This document shows, piece after piece, positions 1-5,510 of a DNA stretch of 11,511 nt. How positions within the stretch are numbered: position 1 is the first letter of the stretch; every line of letters begins with the position of its first letter. Made by a program: the position numbers and the translations under genes. The notes under the pieces were generated by a model, which was not told the DNA's origin, did no database searches, and worked only from the letters and a program-made list of their open reading frames with translations. Source of the DNA: Clostridia bacterium (lineage in GTDB: Bacteria; Bacillota_A; Clostridia; Oscillospirales; CAG-272); the NCBI GenBank assembly GCA_017411885.1, contig JAFQPF010000067.1, forward strand, positions 1 through 11,511. Reading direction: 5' to 3'.

Positions 1-144
1 GATATAGCAAACTTTATTACTTCGCTCGGTATTATGGGAAAGGGTATGCTTGGCATATTCATAGTTACCGCAATACTCGTAATTTCAATATACGTTCTTA
101 ACTTTATTGGCAGAAAGCTTCAGAGCAAAAAGGACGATAAATAA
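1..144 (+). CDS. C-terminal end of small membrane protein, OadG-like (partial)
   Basis: The frame is open from the first base of the window and stops at TAA 142-144, giving the last 47 residues of a protein that begins upstream. It has a short amphipathic stretch, a glycine-containing turn (MGKGMLGIF) and one hydrophobic helix of about 20 residues, then a lysine-rich cytoplasmic tail (RKLQSKKDDK). This arrangement resembles the small gamma subunits (OadG family) of sodium-pumping biotin-dependent decarboxylases, which anchor the soluble alpha subunit to the membrane beta subunit. The resemblance is by eye and rests on one helix, so another small membrane protein is possible. A terminator follows directly, so this is the last gene of its transcript. 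Confidence 0.5.
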   Translation, partial: DIANFITSLGIMGKGMLGIFIVTAILVISIYVLNFIGRKLQSKKDDK

Positions 145-153
145 TAAGCAAAC

Positions 154-185
154 AGCCGCTCACGCTTGTGGGCGGCTATGTTTTT
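154..185 (+). terminator. Intrinsic terminator after the OadG-like gene
   Basis: AGCCGC at 154-159 and CAC at 161-163 pair with GTG at 168-170 and GCGGCT at 172-177 around a GCTT loop. The stem is followed by ATG and a run of five T (181-185). It lies 10 bases after the stop codon of the upstream gene. Confidence 0.8.
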
Positions 186-186
186 G

Positions 187-215
187 ACATAAAAAAAGCC
201 CTGCCTGCATATTGT
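187..215 (+). promoter_or_regulatory. Candidate SigE (mother-cell) promoter of spoIVA
   Basis: ACATAAA at 187-193 and CATATTGT at 208-215 are 14 bases apart. They partly fit the SigE pattern (-35 like TCATATT, -10 like CATACAAT): the CATA core is present in both boxes, the flanks are poorer. spoIVA is SigE-controlled in Bacillus subtilis, so the position is right. The predicted start near 222 would leave a short leader containing the AGGAGG at 236-241. The assignment is inference; a weak SigA reading (TTGACA 184-189 with GCATAT 207-212) overlaps it. Confidence 0.35.
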
Positions 216-249
216 AGAAGTGAAAAAATACAAGCAGGAGGAAGAAGCG

Positions 250-1722
250 ATGTCAGAAATATACAAGGACATAGCTAAGAGGTGCGGTGGGAATATATAC
301 GTAGGCGTGGTCGGACCCGTGCGCACAGGCAAAAGTACGTTTATAAAAAGGTTTATGGAGTCGCTGGTGCTGCCGAATATCGAGGACGTTAATGCACAGA
401 GACGTGCGCTTGACGAAATGCCGCAAAGCGCGGCAGGCAAGACTGTTATGACGACCGAGCCGAAGTTTGTTCCCGACGAGCCTGTAAGGATCAGCATAGA
501 TAACGGAGTGCAGATGAATCTGCGTATGGTCGATTGCGTTGGCTATATCGTGGAGGGCGCGGGCGGACTTGAAGAGGACGGAGTCGAGCGTATGGTCAAT
601 ACTCCCTGGTCGGATGAGCCTATGAGCTTCTGTAAGGCGGCGGAGCTTGGCACAAGCAAGGTCATACGCGAGCATTCAAGCATATGTATGCTCGTTACGA
701 CTGATGGAAGCATTACAGAACTTGATCGTGAAAGCTATACGGAGCCTGAAAAGAGGATAGTCTCCGAGCTTAAATCGGCAGGGCTTCCGTTCGTGATAGT
801 TCTCAATTCTGCGCATCCCGAAAGTGAGGAGAGTATAGCGCTTGCCGCCGGGCTTGAAAAAGAGTATCTCGCGCCGGTAGCACTCGTAAACTGTACCGAG
901 CTTGACGCAGAGGATATCCGTGCGATACTTTCGCTGACTCTGTCGCAGTTTCCGATAAAGGAGATACAGGTCAAGCTTCCCGCATGGACAAACGCGCTTG
1001 ACAGCGAGCACGATATAAGGAAAACGGTGCGAGATTACGTGTATTCAAGAGCAAAGGAGCTTTGCAGGGTAAGTGAGCTTGCTTCTGCCTTTGACAACGA
1101 ATGCGACTGTAAATACGTGTCTGAGATCAAAAGGACCGGAGTGGATCTGGGAAGCGGTGTAGCAACGCTTGAGGTGGTACTGAATAACGGTCTTTATTAT
1201 CAGACGATAAGTGAGCTTACCGGGCTTGAAATATCAAATGAGCAGGAGCTTATACGAACGCTTGCAAGCCTTGCAGAAATAAAGAAAAAGTATGACCGTA
1301 TATCGGATGCGCTTGATATGGTCGAAGAAAAGGGCTACGGTATCGTGATGCCCGACGTGTGCGACTTAAAGCTTGAAGAGCCCGAAATAGTAAAGCAGGC
1401 GGGCGGATATGGAGTAAAGCTTCGTGCAAGCGCGCCGAGCATACATATGATAAAGGCGGGTATCGAGACCGAGATCTCACCGGTCGTGGGGACAGAACAG
1501 CAGTCGGAGGATCTTGTCAAGTATCTGCTTGAGCGTGTCAAGGAGGAGCCGGACAGTATATGGCAATCGAATATGTTCGGGCGCACGCTCTACGAGCTTG
1601 TAAATGACGGACTCAATGCAAAGCTTGAAAATATGCCGGACGACGCGCGCGAAAAGCTGTGTGAAACCTTAGGCAGAATAGTAAACGAGGGAAGTGGCGG
1701 ACTTATCTGTATAATACTGTAA
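250..1722 (+). CDS. spoIVA: Stage IV sporulation protein A (SpoIVA), coat morphogenetic ATPase
   Basis: SpoIVA polymerises on the forespore surface in the mother cell, using ATP hydrolysis, and forms the basement layer on which the spore coat assembles. The 490-residue product matches the family length (492 in B. subtilis). The N-terminal TRAFAC-like NTPase domain shows a Walker A motif GPVRTGKST at residues 22-30, a threonine-rich switch (TVMTTEP, 65-71) and a Walker B-like MVDCVGY at 93-99. The protein ends in the conserved hydrophobic tail (GSGGLICIIL), which in B. subtilis is the region contacting the membrane peptide SpoVM. The ATG at 250 is chosen because AGGAGG (236-241) sits 8 bases upstream and the family begins here; an upstream in-frame ATG at 220 would add 10 lysine/glutamate-rich residues and lacks a ribosome site. 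The gene is monocistronic, between two terminators. Confidence 0.97.
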   Translation: MSEIYKDIAKRCGGNIYVGVVGPVRTGKSTFIKRFMESLVLPNIEDVNAQRRALDEMPQSAAGKTVMTTEPKFVPDEPVRISIDNGVQMNLRMVDCVGYIVEGAGGLEEDGVERMVNTPWSDEPMSFCKAAELGTSKVIREHSSICMLVTTDGSITELDRESYTEPEKRIVSELKSAGLPFVIVLNSAHPESEESIALAAGLEKEYLAPVALVNCTELDAEDIRAILSLTLSQFPIKEIQVKLPAWTNALDSEHDIRKTVRDYVYSRAKELCRVSELASAFDNECDCKYVSEIKRTGVDLGSGVATLEVVLNNGLYYQTISELTGLEISNEQELIRTLASLAEIKKKYDRISDALDMVEEKGYGIVMPDVCDLKLEEPEIVKQAGGYGVKLRASAPSIHMIKAGIETEISPVVGTEQQSEDLVKYLLERVKEEPDSIWQSNMFGRTLYELVNDGLNAKLENMPDDAREKLCETLGRIVNEGSGGLICIIL

Positions 1723-1728
1723 CAAACA

Positions 1729-1764
1729 CAAGGGCTTGCGATCGCAAGCCCTTGTTTCATTTTT
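1729..1764 (+). terminator. Strong intrinsic terminator of spoIVA
   Basis: A perfect 26-base palindrome at 1729-1754 (left arm CAAGGGCTTGCGA) starts seven bases after the stop codon and is followed by TTTCATTTTT. It should stop transcription efficiently on the plus strand and insulates spoIVA from the lipoprotein block. Confidence 0.9.
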
Positions 1765-1791
1765 GTCAAGATAAAGCCAAAACAGCCGCAC

Positions 1792-1820
1792 TTGACAAAT
1801 AATTGATGAATAGATATAAT
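1792..1820 (+). promoter_or_regulatory. Consensus SigA promoter for the lipoprotein block
   Basis: TTGACA at 1792-1797 and TATAAT at 1815-1820 are exact consensus boxes with the optimal 17-base spacer. The predicted start near 1827 leaves a leader of about 37 bases before the ATG at 1864. Strong vegetative expression is expected unless repressed. The -35 box lies in the right arm of an inverted repeat (TTTGTCAAG 1762-1770, CTTGACAAA 1791-1799). Confidence 0.85.
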
Positions 1821-1863
1821 AAACATATATGTGCAACACAATAGTAAGGAAAGGATTATAGTT

Positions 1864-2916
1864 ATGAAACGAATGTTTGTATTGATGATTTTATTAAACC
1901 TGCTTTTTGTGCTTGTTTCATGTAATAGTTTGAATAACGTAGACACAAGCGTTATCGAAACCGAGAATATAAATATTATTGAAGAAAGCGAAAATTTGGT
2001 TGGGGATTTGGAAGACGATAACACGGCGGCTGATGACTGCGAAACAGAAGAAATCTTTATCCCAGAGCCACGTTCTGTGTCAGGCACTTATAACGGTAAG
2101 AACATAACTATGGAATATTACACCATAACAAATTACAAAGTTGATGGCAGTCATTTAGGTGAGGTGAACTCAGGATATACTTGTGCGGTGTTATCACATG
2201 ATGAGAAATACGGATTTGCTTTTGTAGACCCGGAAGGCAATATACTAAATAACGAGTTTTACGATTTTTCATACGGATTTTCTTCTGACGGTTTTGCGAA
2301 AGTAAGGCTTCAAGACGATTCGTGGCACTATATAGATACGAACGGAAATGATATGGGTTTAGCAGAATCGGACCTCGGCAATAAAAATGTTGCTTCTACT
2401 AGTGATTGGTTTTATGAAGAAAACGGTAATTATGGATTACTTGATGAAAATGGTATAAAAGTTACCGAGCCAATATTTGATTCGTACCGTAACTATCCTG
2501 AGTCAGGTGATTATGTGTTTGTGTACTATTTCAAGAACGGAAATCTCACAGATGGATATGCCAACCGAAATGGTAAAATAATAGAATTCCCAGAGTCATC
2601 GCGTATAAGCATGATAGTTGGGGATCGTGTATACATAAAAACTCAAGGTGACGGTATGTGGTCGGTGTTAGACTTGAATGGTGATCGTGTTCTACCCAAG
2701 AAATATCATGATCTTGAAATTTGTGACGACAAATACTATGCGGTGATAGAAGACGGAAAACTTGGACTGATTGATTTTGATGGAAACGAAATAATACCGC
2801 CAACGCTCACCTGTGATTGGGCAGAGAATATGAACATCGGTTATAGTGAGGGGTATCTTACTGTGGCAAAAGACGGTTGTCTTGCTTTCGTAAAAATTAC
2901 AGAGCAATCTAATTGA
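1864..2916 (+). CDS. WG-repeat-containing lipoprotein
   Basis: The 350-residue product begins with a lipoprotein signal peptide: MKR, a hydrophobic core, and a lipobox-like VLVSC with the acylated cysteine at residue 20. An acidic low-complexity linker (about 22-66) follows, so the mature protein is probably tethered to the outer face of the membrane. From about residue 115 there are degenerate WG-type (KWG_Leptospira) repeats: YGFAFVDPEGNIL (116-128), YGLLDENGIKV (190-200), MWSVLDLNGDRVLPKKY (265-281) and LGLIDFDGNEIIPP (300-313). Each gives a beta-hairpin unit, and together they probably form a propeller-like extracellular domain; the specific function is unknown. ATG 1864 is preferred over the in-frame GTG at 1831 because AAGGAAAGG (1846-1854) lies in front of it and the signal peptide starts there. 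Its A+T content is higher than that of flanking genes, which could reflect transfer. Confidence 0.85.
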   Translation: MKRMFVLMILLNLLFVLVSCNSLNNVDTSVIETENINIIEESENLVGDLEDDNTAADDCETEEIFIPEPRSVSGTYNGKNITMEYYTITNYKVDGSHLGEVNSGYTCAVLSHDEKYGFAFVDPEGNILNNEFYDFSYGFSSDGFAKVRLQDDSWHYIDTNGNDMGLAESDLGNKNVASTSDWFYEENGNYGLLDENGIKVTEPIFDSYRNYPESGDYVFVYYFKNGNLTDGYANRNGKIIEFPESSRISMIVGDRVYIKTQGDGMWSVLDLNGDRVLPKKYHDLEICDDKYYAVIEDGKLGLIDFDGNEIIPPTLTCDWAENMNIGYSEGYLTVAKDGCLAFVKITEQSN

Positions 2917-3077
2917 GTATCGTTGTGTTTACATCACTACAAGGATATGAATTCTATATATTTGCTTTATGCGAAAGGAATAATAAATCCACAGAAAGCG
3001 ATAAAGCAAAATCTATTAATGAATATTTCGAAAATAGTAACAATCAACCGATTATGATTATAGGAATATCAAATTAA
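2913..3077 (+). CDS. Possible small hypothetical protein or gene remnant (54 aa)
   Basis: The frame opens at TTG 2913, which overlaps the TGA stop of the preceding lipoprotein (TTGA), and runs to TAA 3075-3077. The predicted 54 residues have a hydrophobic start (SIVVFTSLQGYEFYIFAL), a polar acidic middle and a hydrophobic end (QPIMIIGISN), which looks more like protein than random sequence. No convincing ribosome site precedes the TTG; expression would need translational coupling. It may instead be the C-terminal remnant of a gene truncated when the island formed. I do not recognise a family. The coding status is uncertain. Confidence 0.25.
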   Translation: MSIVVFTSLQGYEFYIFALCERNNKSTESDKAKSINEYFENSNNQPIMIIGISN

Positions 3078-3099
3078 TTTTAAAACGAGGTGCTTTTAT

Positions 3100-3579
3100 A
3101 TGCGACGAAAAATCATAAGTTTTATACTGATACTAATGTGTGTGTTTGGTTTAAGTAGCTGCATTGCTAGACCGGAATTGCGACCGCAGTATGTTGTAGA
3201 AGAAATATGGGCTTGTGAAGAACCGTTTGTATATTTTCAGTATAGTGAAACTACGAAGCATCTTGTTGGTGAGATATATCATAATGGTGAAGTTTATGAT
3301 TTTTTTATTGTAGATGATTCGGGCTTGCGAATACAATTTTTAATAGAAGGAGCTATTGTGGATAATTGTATTCATTCAGAAGGAAACACCATATTTGCCG
3401 GTCTTGCAGATTATCAAGAGGGGTATTTCGACCTTGAAGTCACCGAAGATTATGAAAATATCTTTGGCGGCGAGCTTCCTGTGATAAGGTTTACTCGATA
3501 CACGGTAGATGAATTTAATGAGAAATTTGGTGAAATAGAGCCTGTATCTGTCGATACTGAAAGCGCTAAAGCAGAATAA
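3100..3579 (+). CDS. Small lipoprotein of unknown function
   Basis: The 159-residue product has a clear lipoprotein signal: MRRK, a hydrophobic stretch, and the lipobox LSSC with the acylated cysteine at residue 21. It should be anchored outside the cytoplasmic membrane. The mature part is acidic and predicted to be mostly beta strands (for example FVYFQYSETTKHLVGEIYHNG at about 48-68, but without recognisable repeats or catalytic motifs), and ends in a flexible acidic tail. ATG 3100 is supported by GAGGTG about 7 bases upstream. It follows the WG-repeat lipoprotein on the same strand with no terminator between them, so the two are probably cotranscribed from the promoter at 1792-1820. No family was recognised. 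Confidence 0.75.
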   Translation: MRRKIISFILILMCVFGLSSCIARPELRPQYVVEEIWACEEPFVYFQYSETTKHLVGEIYHNGEVYDFFIVDDSGLRIQFLIEGAIVDNCIHSEGNTIFAGLADYQEGYFDLEVTEDYENIFGGELPVIRFTRYTVDEFNEKFGEIEPVSVDTESAKAE

Positions 3580-3587
3580 TATGCAAC

Positions 3588-3620
3588 AAAAACGGTGTGC
3601 CGCGCGGCACACCGCTTTTT
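3588..3620. terminator. Bidirectional intrinsic terminator between convergent genes
   Basis: A perfect 22-base GC-rich palindrome at 3593-3614 (left arm CGGTGTGCCGC) is flanked by five A at 3588-3592 and five T at 3616-3620. It can end the lipoprotein transcript on the plus strand and the SGNH hydrolase transcript, whose stop codon is at 3641-3643, on the minus strand. Confidence 0.9.
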
Positions 3621-3640
3621 GTTATAATATGCACTTGTTG

Positions 3641-4786
3641 TCACACCGTCTCAAGCAGCTCGTTTACCGCAGGATAGAGTGCCTCGCCCCACAGCTTACA
3701 TCCCCGGCTGTTCGGATGGTCGCCGTATTCTGCCATATTTATGCTGTCTATTTTGCCGAGTATATGCCGATTGTCGAACACCTCGCAGCCCATATCCGGA
3801 AGCTCGCCTAAAATAAAATCGCACACCTTTTCCCACTCATCCTTATACTTGCCGAGGTAATTAAAGGGAGGCGGTGTCTGAACGAGCACCTTTATTCCGT
3901 TATCAAGAAGTCTTCCGACGATTATTTTCAAGTCAAGCTTTATTTCAGCCGCGGTTCTTTCGCGAAAGATATCGTTGACACCGAAGCATACGCATACCGC
4001 GTCGTTTTGCTTAGCCTTGTAAAGCCAGCTTCCGTCGCTTGCGGCATCCAAGGCTCGTGCAAAGCCGTAGCCCATATTCCACGCGGCGATGCTTTCATCA
4101 AGCTTTTCTGATACTACCGCACACCAATGAGTATATGAGTCGCGGGGTGTACCGCTGCCCTGCGTTATAGAGTCGCCGATATACGCTATCCTTTTGGCAA
4201 CAGGTCTGTCACAGCCGATGATCGCAGGGAATGGCATAGTCTTGCCCTCCTGCCACGCGTCACCGTTTTTAAGGTATGCCGATATGATAGTTTCGTTGTG
4301 GTAAGGAAGCTGTTTGCCCGAATAGGTTATTTCAAGGCAGAGGAAGTCTCCGCTTTCAAAAGAAAGGCTTATGGGATCGGTGAGAGCATATGCGCCTGCA
4401 TCTATCACTTTTGAAGTGTGCCCATCAAAGGTAATATCGGTAAATCCCGAAACGCAAAGCGCGTTTTTCTTCGGAGTATCGCTCATTTCAATAAGCATTT
4501 CAGCCTTGTTAAAGCCTTCAAAATCAGCGCGCCTGCACACGCCTGCGCGTAGGGAATGAATGGTATAGCCGCCGCAGAGTGTACCTGCGCGGCTTACTGA
4601 GCCGTCGTCGAAGGTGCTGTCAATAACGTCGGAATAGATAAACGCATAGTTGTACCTGCCGCCGGTGCGGATCTTGTAAAAAATACGTCCCGTATATTTT
4701 TGCTCATCAGAATAAAAAAGCGTCTGATTGCCGCTTGCGGCAAGAGTGTTTGATGAATATGTGTGTAAAAAATCCTTCAGAGTCAT
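3641..4786 (-). CDS. SGNH/GDSL-type hydrolase (esterase-like)
   Basis: The 381-residue product is a two-domain SGNH hydrolase; the family hydrolyses ester bonds of lipids, acetylated sugars or similar substrates with a serine nucleophile. Residues 1-190 form an N-terminal beta-rich domain without recognised catalytic motifs. The SGNH fold follows: block I IGDSIT (203-208, nucleophile Ser206), the block II glycine in MGYGFA (238-243), block III GVND (269-272, oxyanion Asn271) and block V DHPN (356-359, catalytic His357). The Asp is adjacent to the His instead of three residues before it, as in the usual DxxH. There is no signal peptide, so it appears cytoplasmic, perhaps acting on imported acetylated carbohydrate. 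GGGAG lies 6 bases before the start on the minus strand. It is a single-gene transcript diverging from the metal operon. The substrate cannot be read from the sequence. Confidence 0.88.
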   Translation of the reverse strand: MTLKDFLHTYSSNTLAASGNQTLFYSDEQKYTGRIFYKIRTGGRYNYAFIYSDVIDSTFDDGSVSRAGTLCGGYTIHSLRAGVCRRADFEGFNKAEMLIEMSDTPKKNALCVSGFTDITFDGHTSKVIDAGAYALTDPISLSFESGDFLCLEITYSGKQLPYHNETIISAYLKNGDAWQEGKTMPFPAIIGCDRPVAKRIAYIGDSITQGSGTPRDSYTHWCAVVSEKLDESIAAWNMGYGFARALDAASDGSWLYKAKQNDAVCVCFGVNDIFRERTAAEIKLDLKIIVGRLLDNGIKVLVQTPPPFNYLGKYKDEWEKVCDFILGELPDMGCEVFDNRHILGKIDSINMAEYGDHPNSRGCKLWGEALYPAVNELLETV

Positions 4787-4815
4787 AGCTTTCTCCCGTT
4801 GTGTTTAGTAGCTTA

Positions 4816-4844
4816 AGCATATCACGTTTTAAGGCTTTTGTAAA
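4816..4844 (-). promoter_or_regulatory. SigA promoter of the SGNH hydrolase gene
   Basis: Read on the minus strand, TTTACA (4844-4839) and TATGCT (4821-4816) are separated by 17 bases. These match 5 of 6 and 4 of 6 consensus positions. The predicted start near 4809 gives a leader of about 22 bases containing the GGGAG ribosome site. Confidence 0.6.
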
Positions 4845-4891
4845 GAGTAAAATTCCATTTTTTCGGTATTTATTTATTTTTCATAAAGCTA

Positions 4892-4920
4892 TTGACAAAA
4901 GGGATGTATACGGCTATAAT
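4892..4920 (+). promoter_or_regulatory. Consensus SigA promoter of the metal-efflux operon
   Basis: TTGACA at 4892-4897 and TATAAT at 4915-4920 are exact consensus boxes with a 17-base spacer. The expected start is near 4927, inside the inverted repeat at 4921-4944. A strong promoter held off by a repressor is the usual design for ArsR-controlled metal efflux. Confidence 0.85.
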
Positions 4921-4944
4921 ATATATGAATACTTGTTCATATAT
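4921..4944 (+). promoter_or_regulatory. ArsR/SmtB-type operator
   Basis: ATATATGAA (4921-4929) and TTCATATAT (4936-4944) are perfect 9-base inverted arms around a 6-base spacer. The TGAA-N6-TTCA core with A/T flanks is the recognised layout of SmtB/CzrA/CadC-family operators. The dyad starts directly after the -10 box and covers the predicted transcription start, so a bound ArsR dimer would block initiation. Confidence 0.8.
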
Positions 4945-4966
4945 TCAAATAACACAGGAGGCTTTG

Positions 4967-5266
4967 ATGAACGAAATAATATCCGCTGAGGAATCGGGCA
5001 AGCTCGCGCTTTTGTATAAGGCGTTTGCCGATGAAACGCGCGTCCGGATAATGATATTTTTATCCGGCGGTGAAAAATACGTAGGCGATATCGCCGCGGC
5101 AACGAATATGAGTCAGTCTGCCGTGTCGCATCAGCTCAAGATGCTCAAGTACGCAGATCTTGTAAGCTCGCGCAAAGAGGGCAGGGCTGTTGCGTACAAT
5201 CTTGCAGACGATCACGTCAGAACGATAATAAATATGGGGCTTGACCATATAAGAGAAGAAAAATAA
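4967..5266 (+). CDS. ArsR/SmtB-family metal-sensing repressor (zinc-type alpha-5 site)
   Basis: The 99-residue protein is a winged-helix repressor expected to bind the dyad at 4921-4944 and release it when metal is in excess. The family core is clear: KAFADETRVRIMIFL (18-32), then the recognition helix region MSQSAVSHQLKMLKYADLV (48-66) and a wing (SSRKEGRAVAYNL). The C-terminal helix carries Asp81, His83, His94 and Glu97, with the exact D-x-H-x10-H-x2-E spacing of the zinc-binding alpha-5 site of SmtB/CzrA. The cysteine-rich alpha-3 motif of CadC/ArsR (ELCVCD) is replaced by EKYVGD, which argues against cadmium/lead or arsenite sensing through that site. ATG 4967 is chosen because AGGAGG (4956-4961) precedes it; a longer in-frame start at 4892 would lie in the -35 box. 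It is the first gene of the efflux operon. Confidence 0.93.
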   Translation: MNEIISAEESGKLALLYKAFADETRVRIMIFLSGGEKYVGDIAAATNMSQSAVSHQLKMLKYADLVSSRKEGRAVAYNLADDHVRTIINMGLDHIREEK

Positions 5267-5286
5267 CACAAGGGGAGATATTGATT

Positions 5287-5499
5287 ATGAGAATCGTATA
5301 CAAAATTGAGGATATGTGCTGTGCAAACTGTGCCGCTAAGCTTGAAAAGGCGATCGCGGAGCTTGAGAGCGTGGCAAAGGCAAGCGTGAATTTTATTGCC
5401 GAAAAGATCATCGTGGAAACAGAGCTTGAAAGGGAAGCTCTTCTTGAGAAAATAAAGGCACTTGCCGCTAAGATCGAGCCCGATTGTACGGTTGAGTAA
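5287..5499 (+). CDS. Free-standing HMA-domain (heavy-metal-associated) protein
   Basis: The 70-residue protein is one ferredoxin-like HMA domain, the soft-metal binding module normally found in metallochaperones or at the N-terminus of P1B ATPases. The metal loop reads MCCANC (10-15): Cys12 and Cys15 form the CxxC, with an extra Cys11 and an acidic Asp9 in front; another Cys is at 67. Acidic residues next to the CxxC are common in Zn/Cd-type domains. ATG 5287 has AGGGGAG (5271-5277) 9 bases upstream; the in-frame TTG at 5281 is too close to that site. It lies 20 bases after the repressor gene and 11 bases before an ATPase that lacks its own HMA domain, so it probably delivers metal to, or regulates, that pump. 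Confidence 0.9.
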   Translation: MRIVYKIEDMCCANCAAKLEKAIAELESVAKASVNFIAEKIIVETELEREALLEKIKALAAKIEPDCTVE

Positions 5500-5510
5500 A
5501 GGAGAGCCAA

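Noticed and set aside
1831..1863. GTG start for the WG-repeat lipoprotein
   Set aside because: It lies a few bases after the predicted transcription start, has no ribosome site, and would put 11 polar residues in front of the signal peptide.
1590..2087. 165-codon minus-strand open frame across the spoIVA terminator
   Set aside because: It runs through the end of spoIVA, a perfect terminator, a consensus promoter and a signal peptide on the other strand, so it is not a gene.
4892..4966. N-terminal extension of the ArsR repressor from an upstream start
   Set aside because: The extension would begin in the -35 box and read through the -10 box and operator; AGGAGG at 4956-4961 clearly sets ATG 4967.
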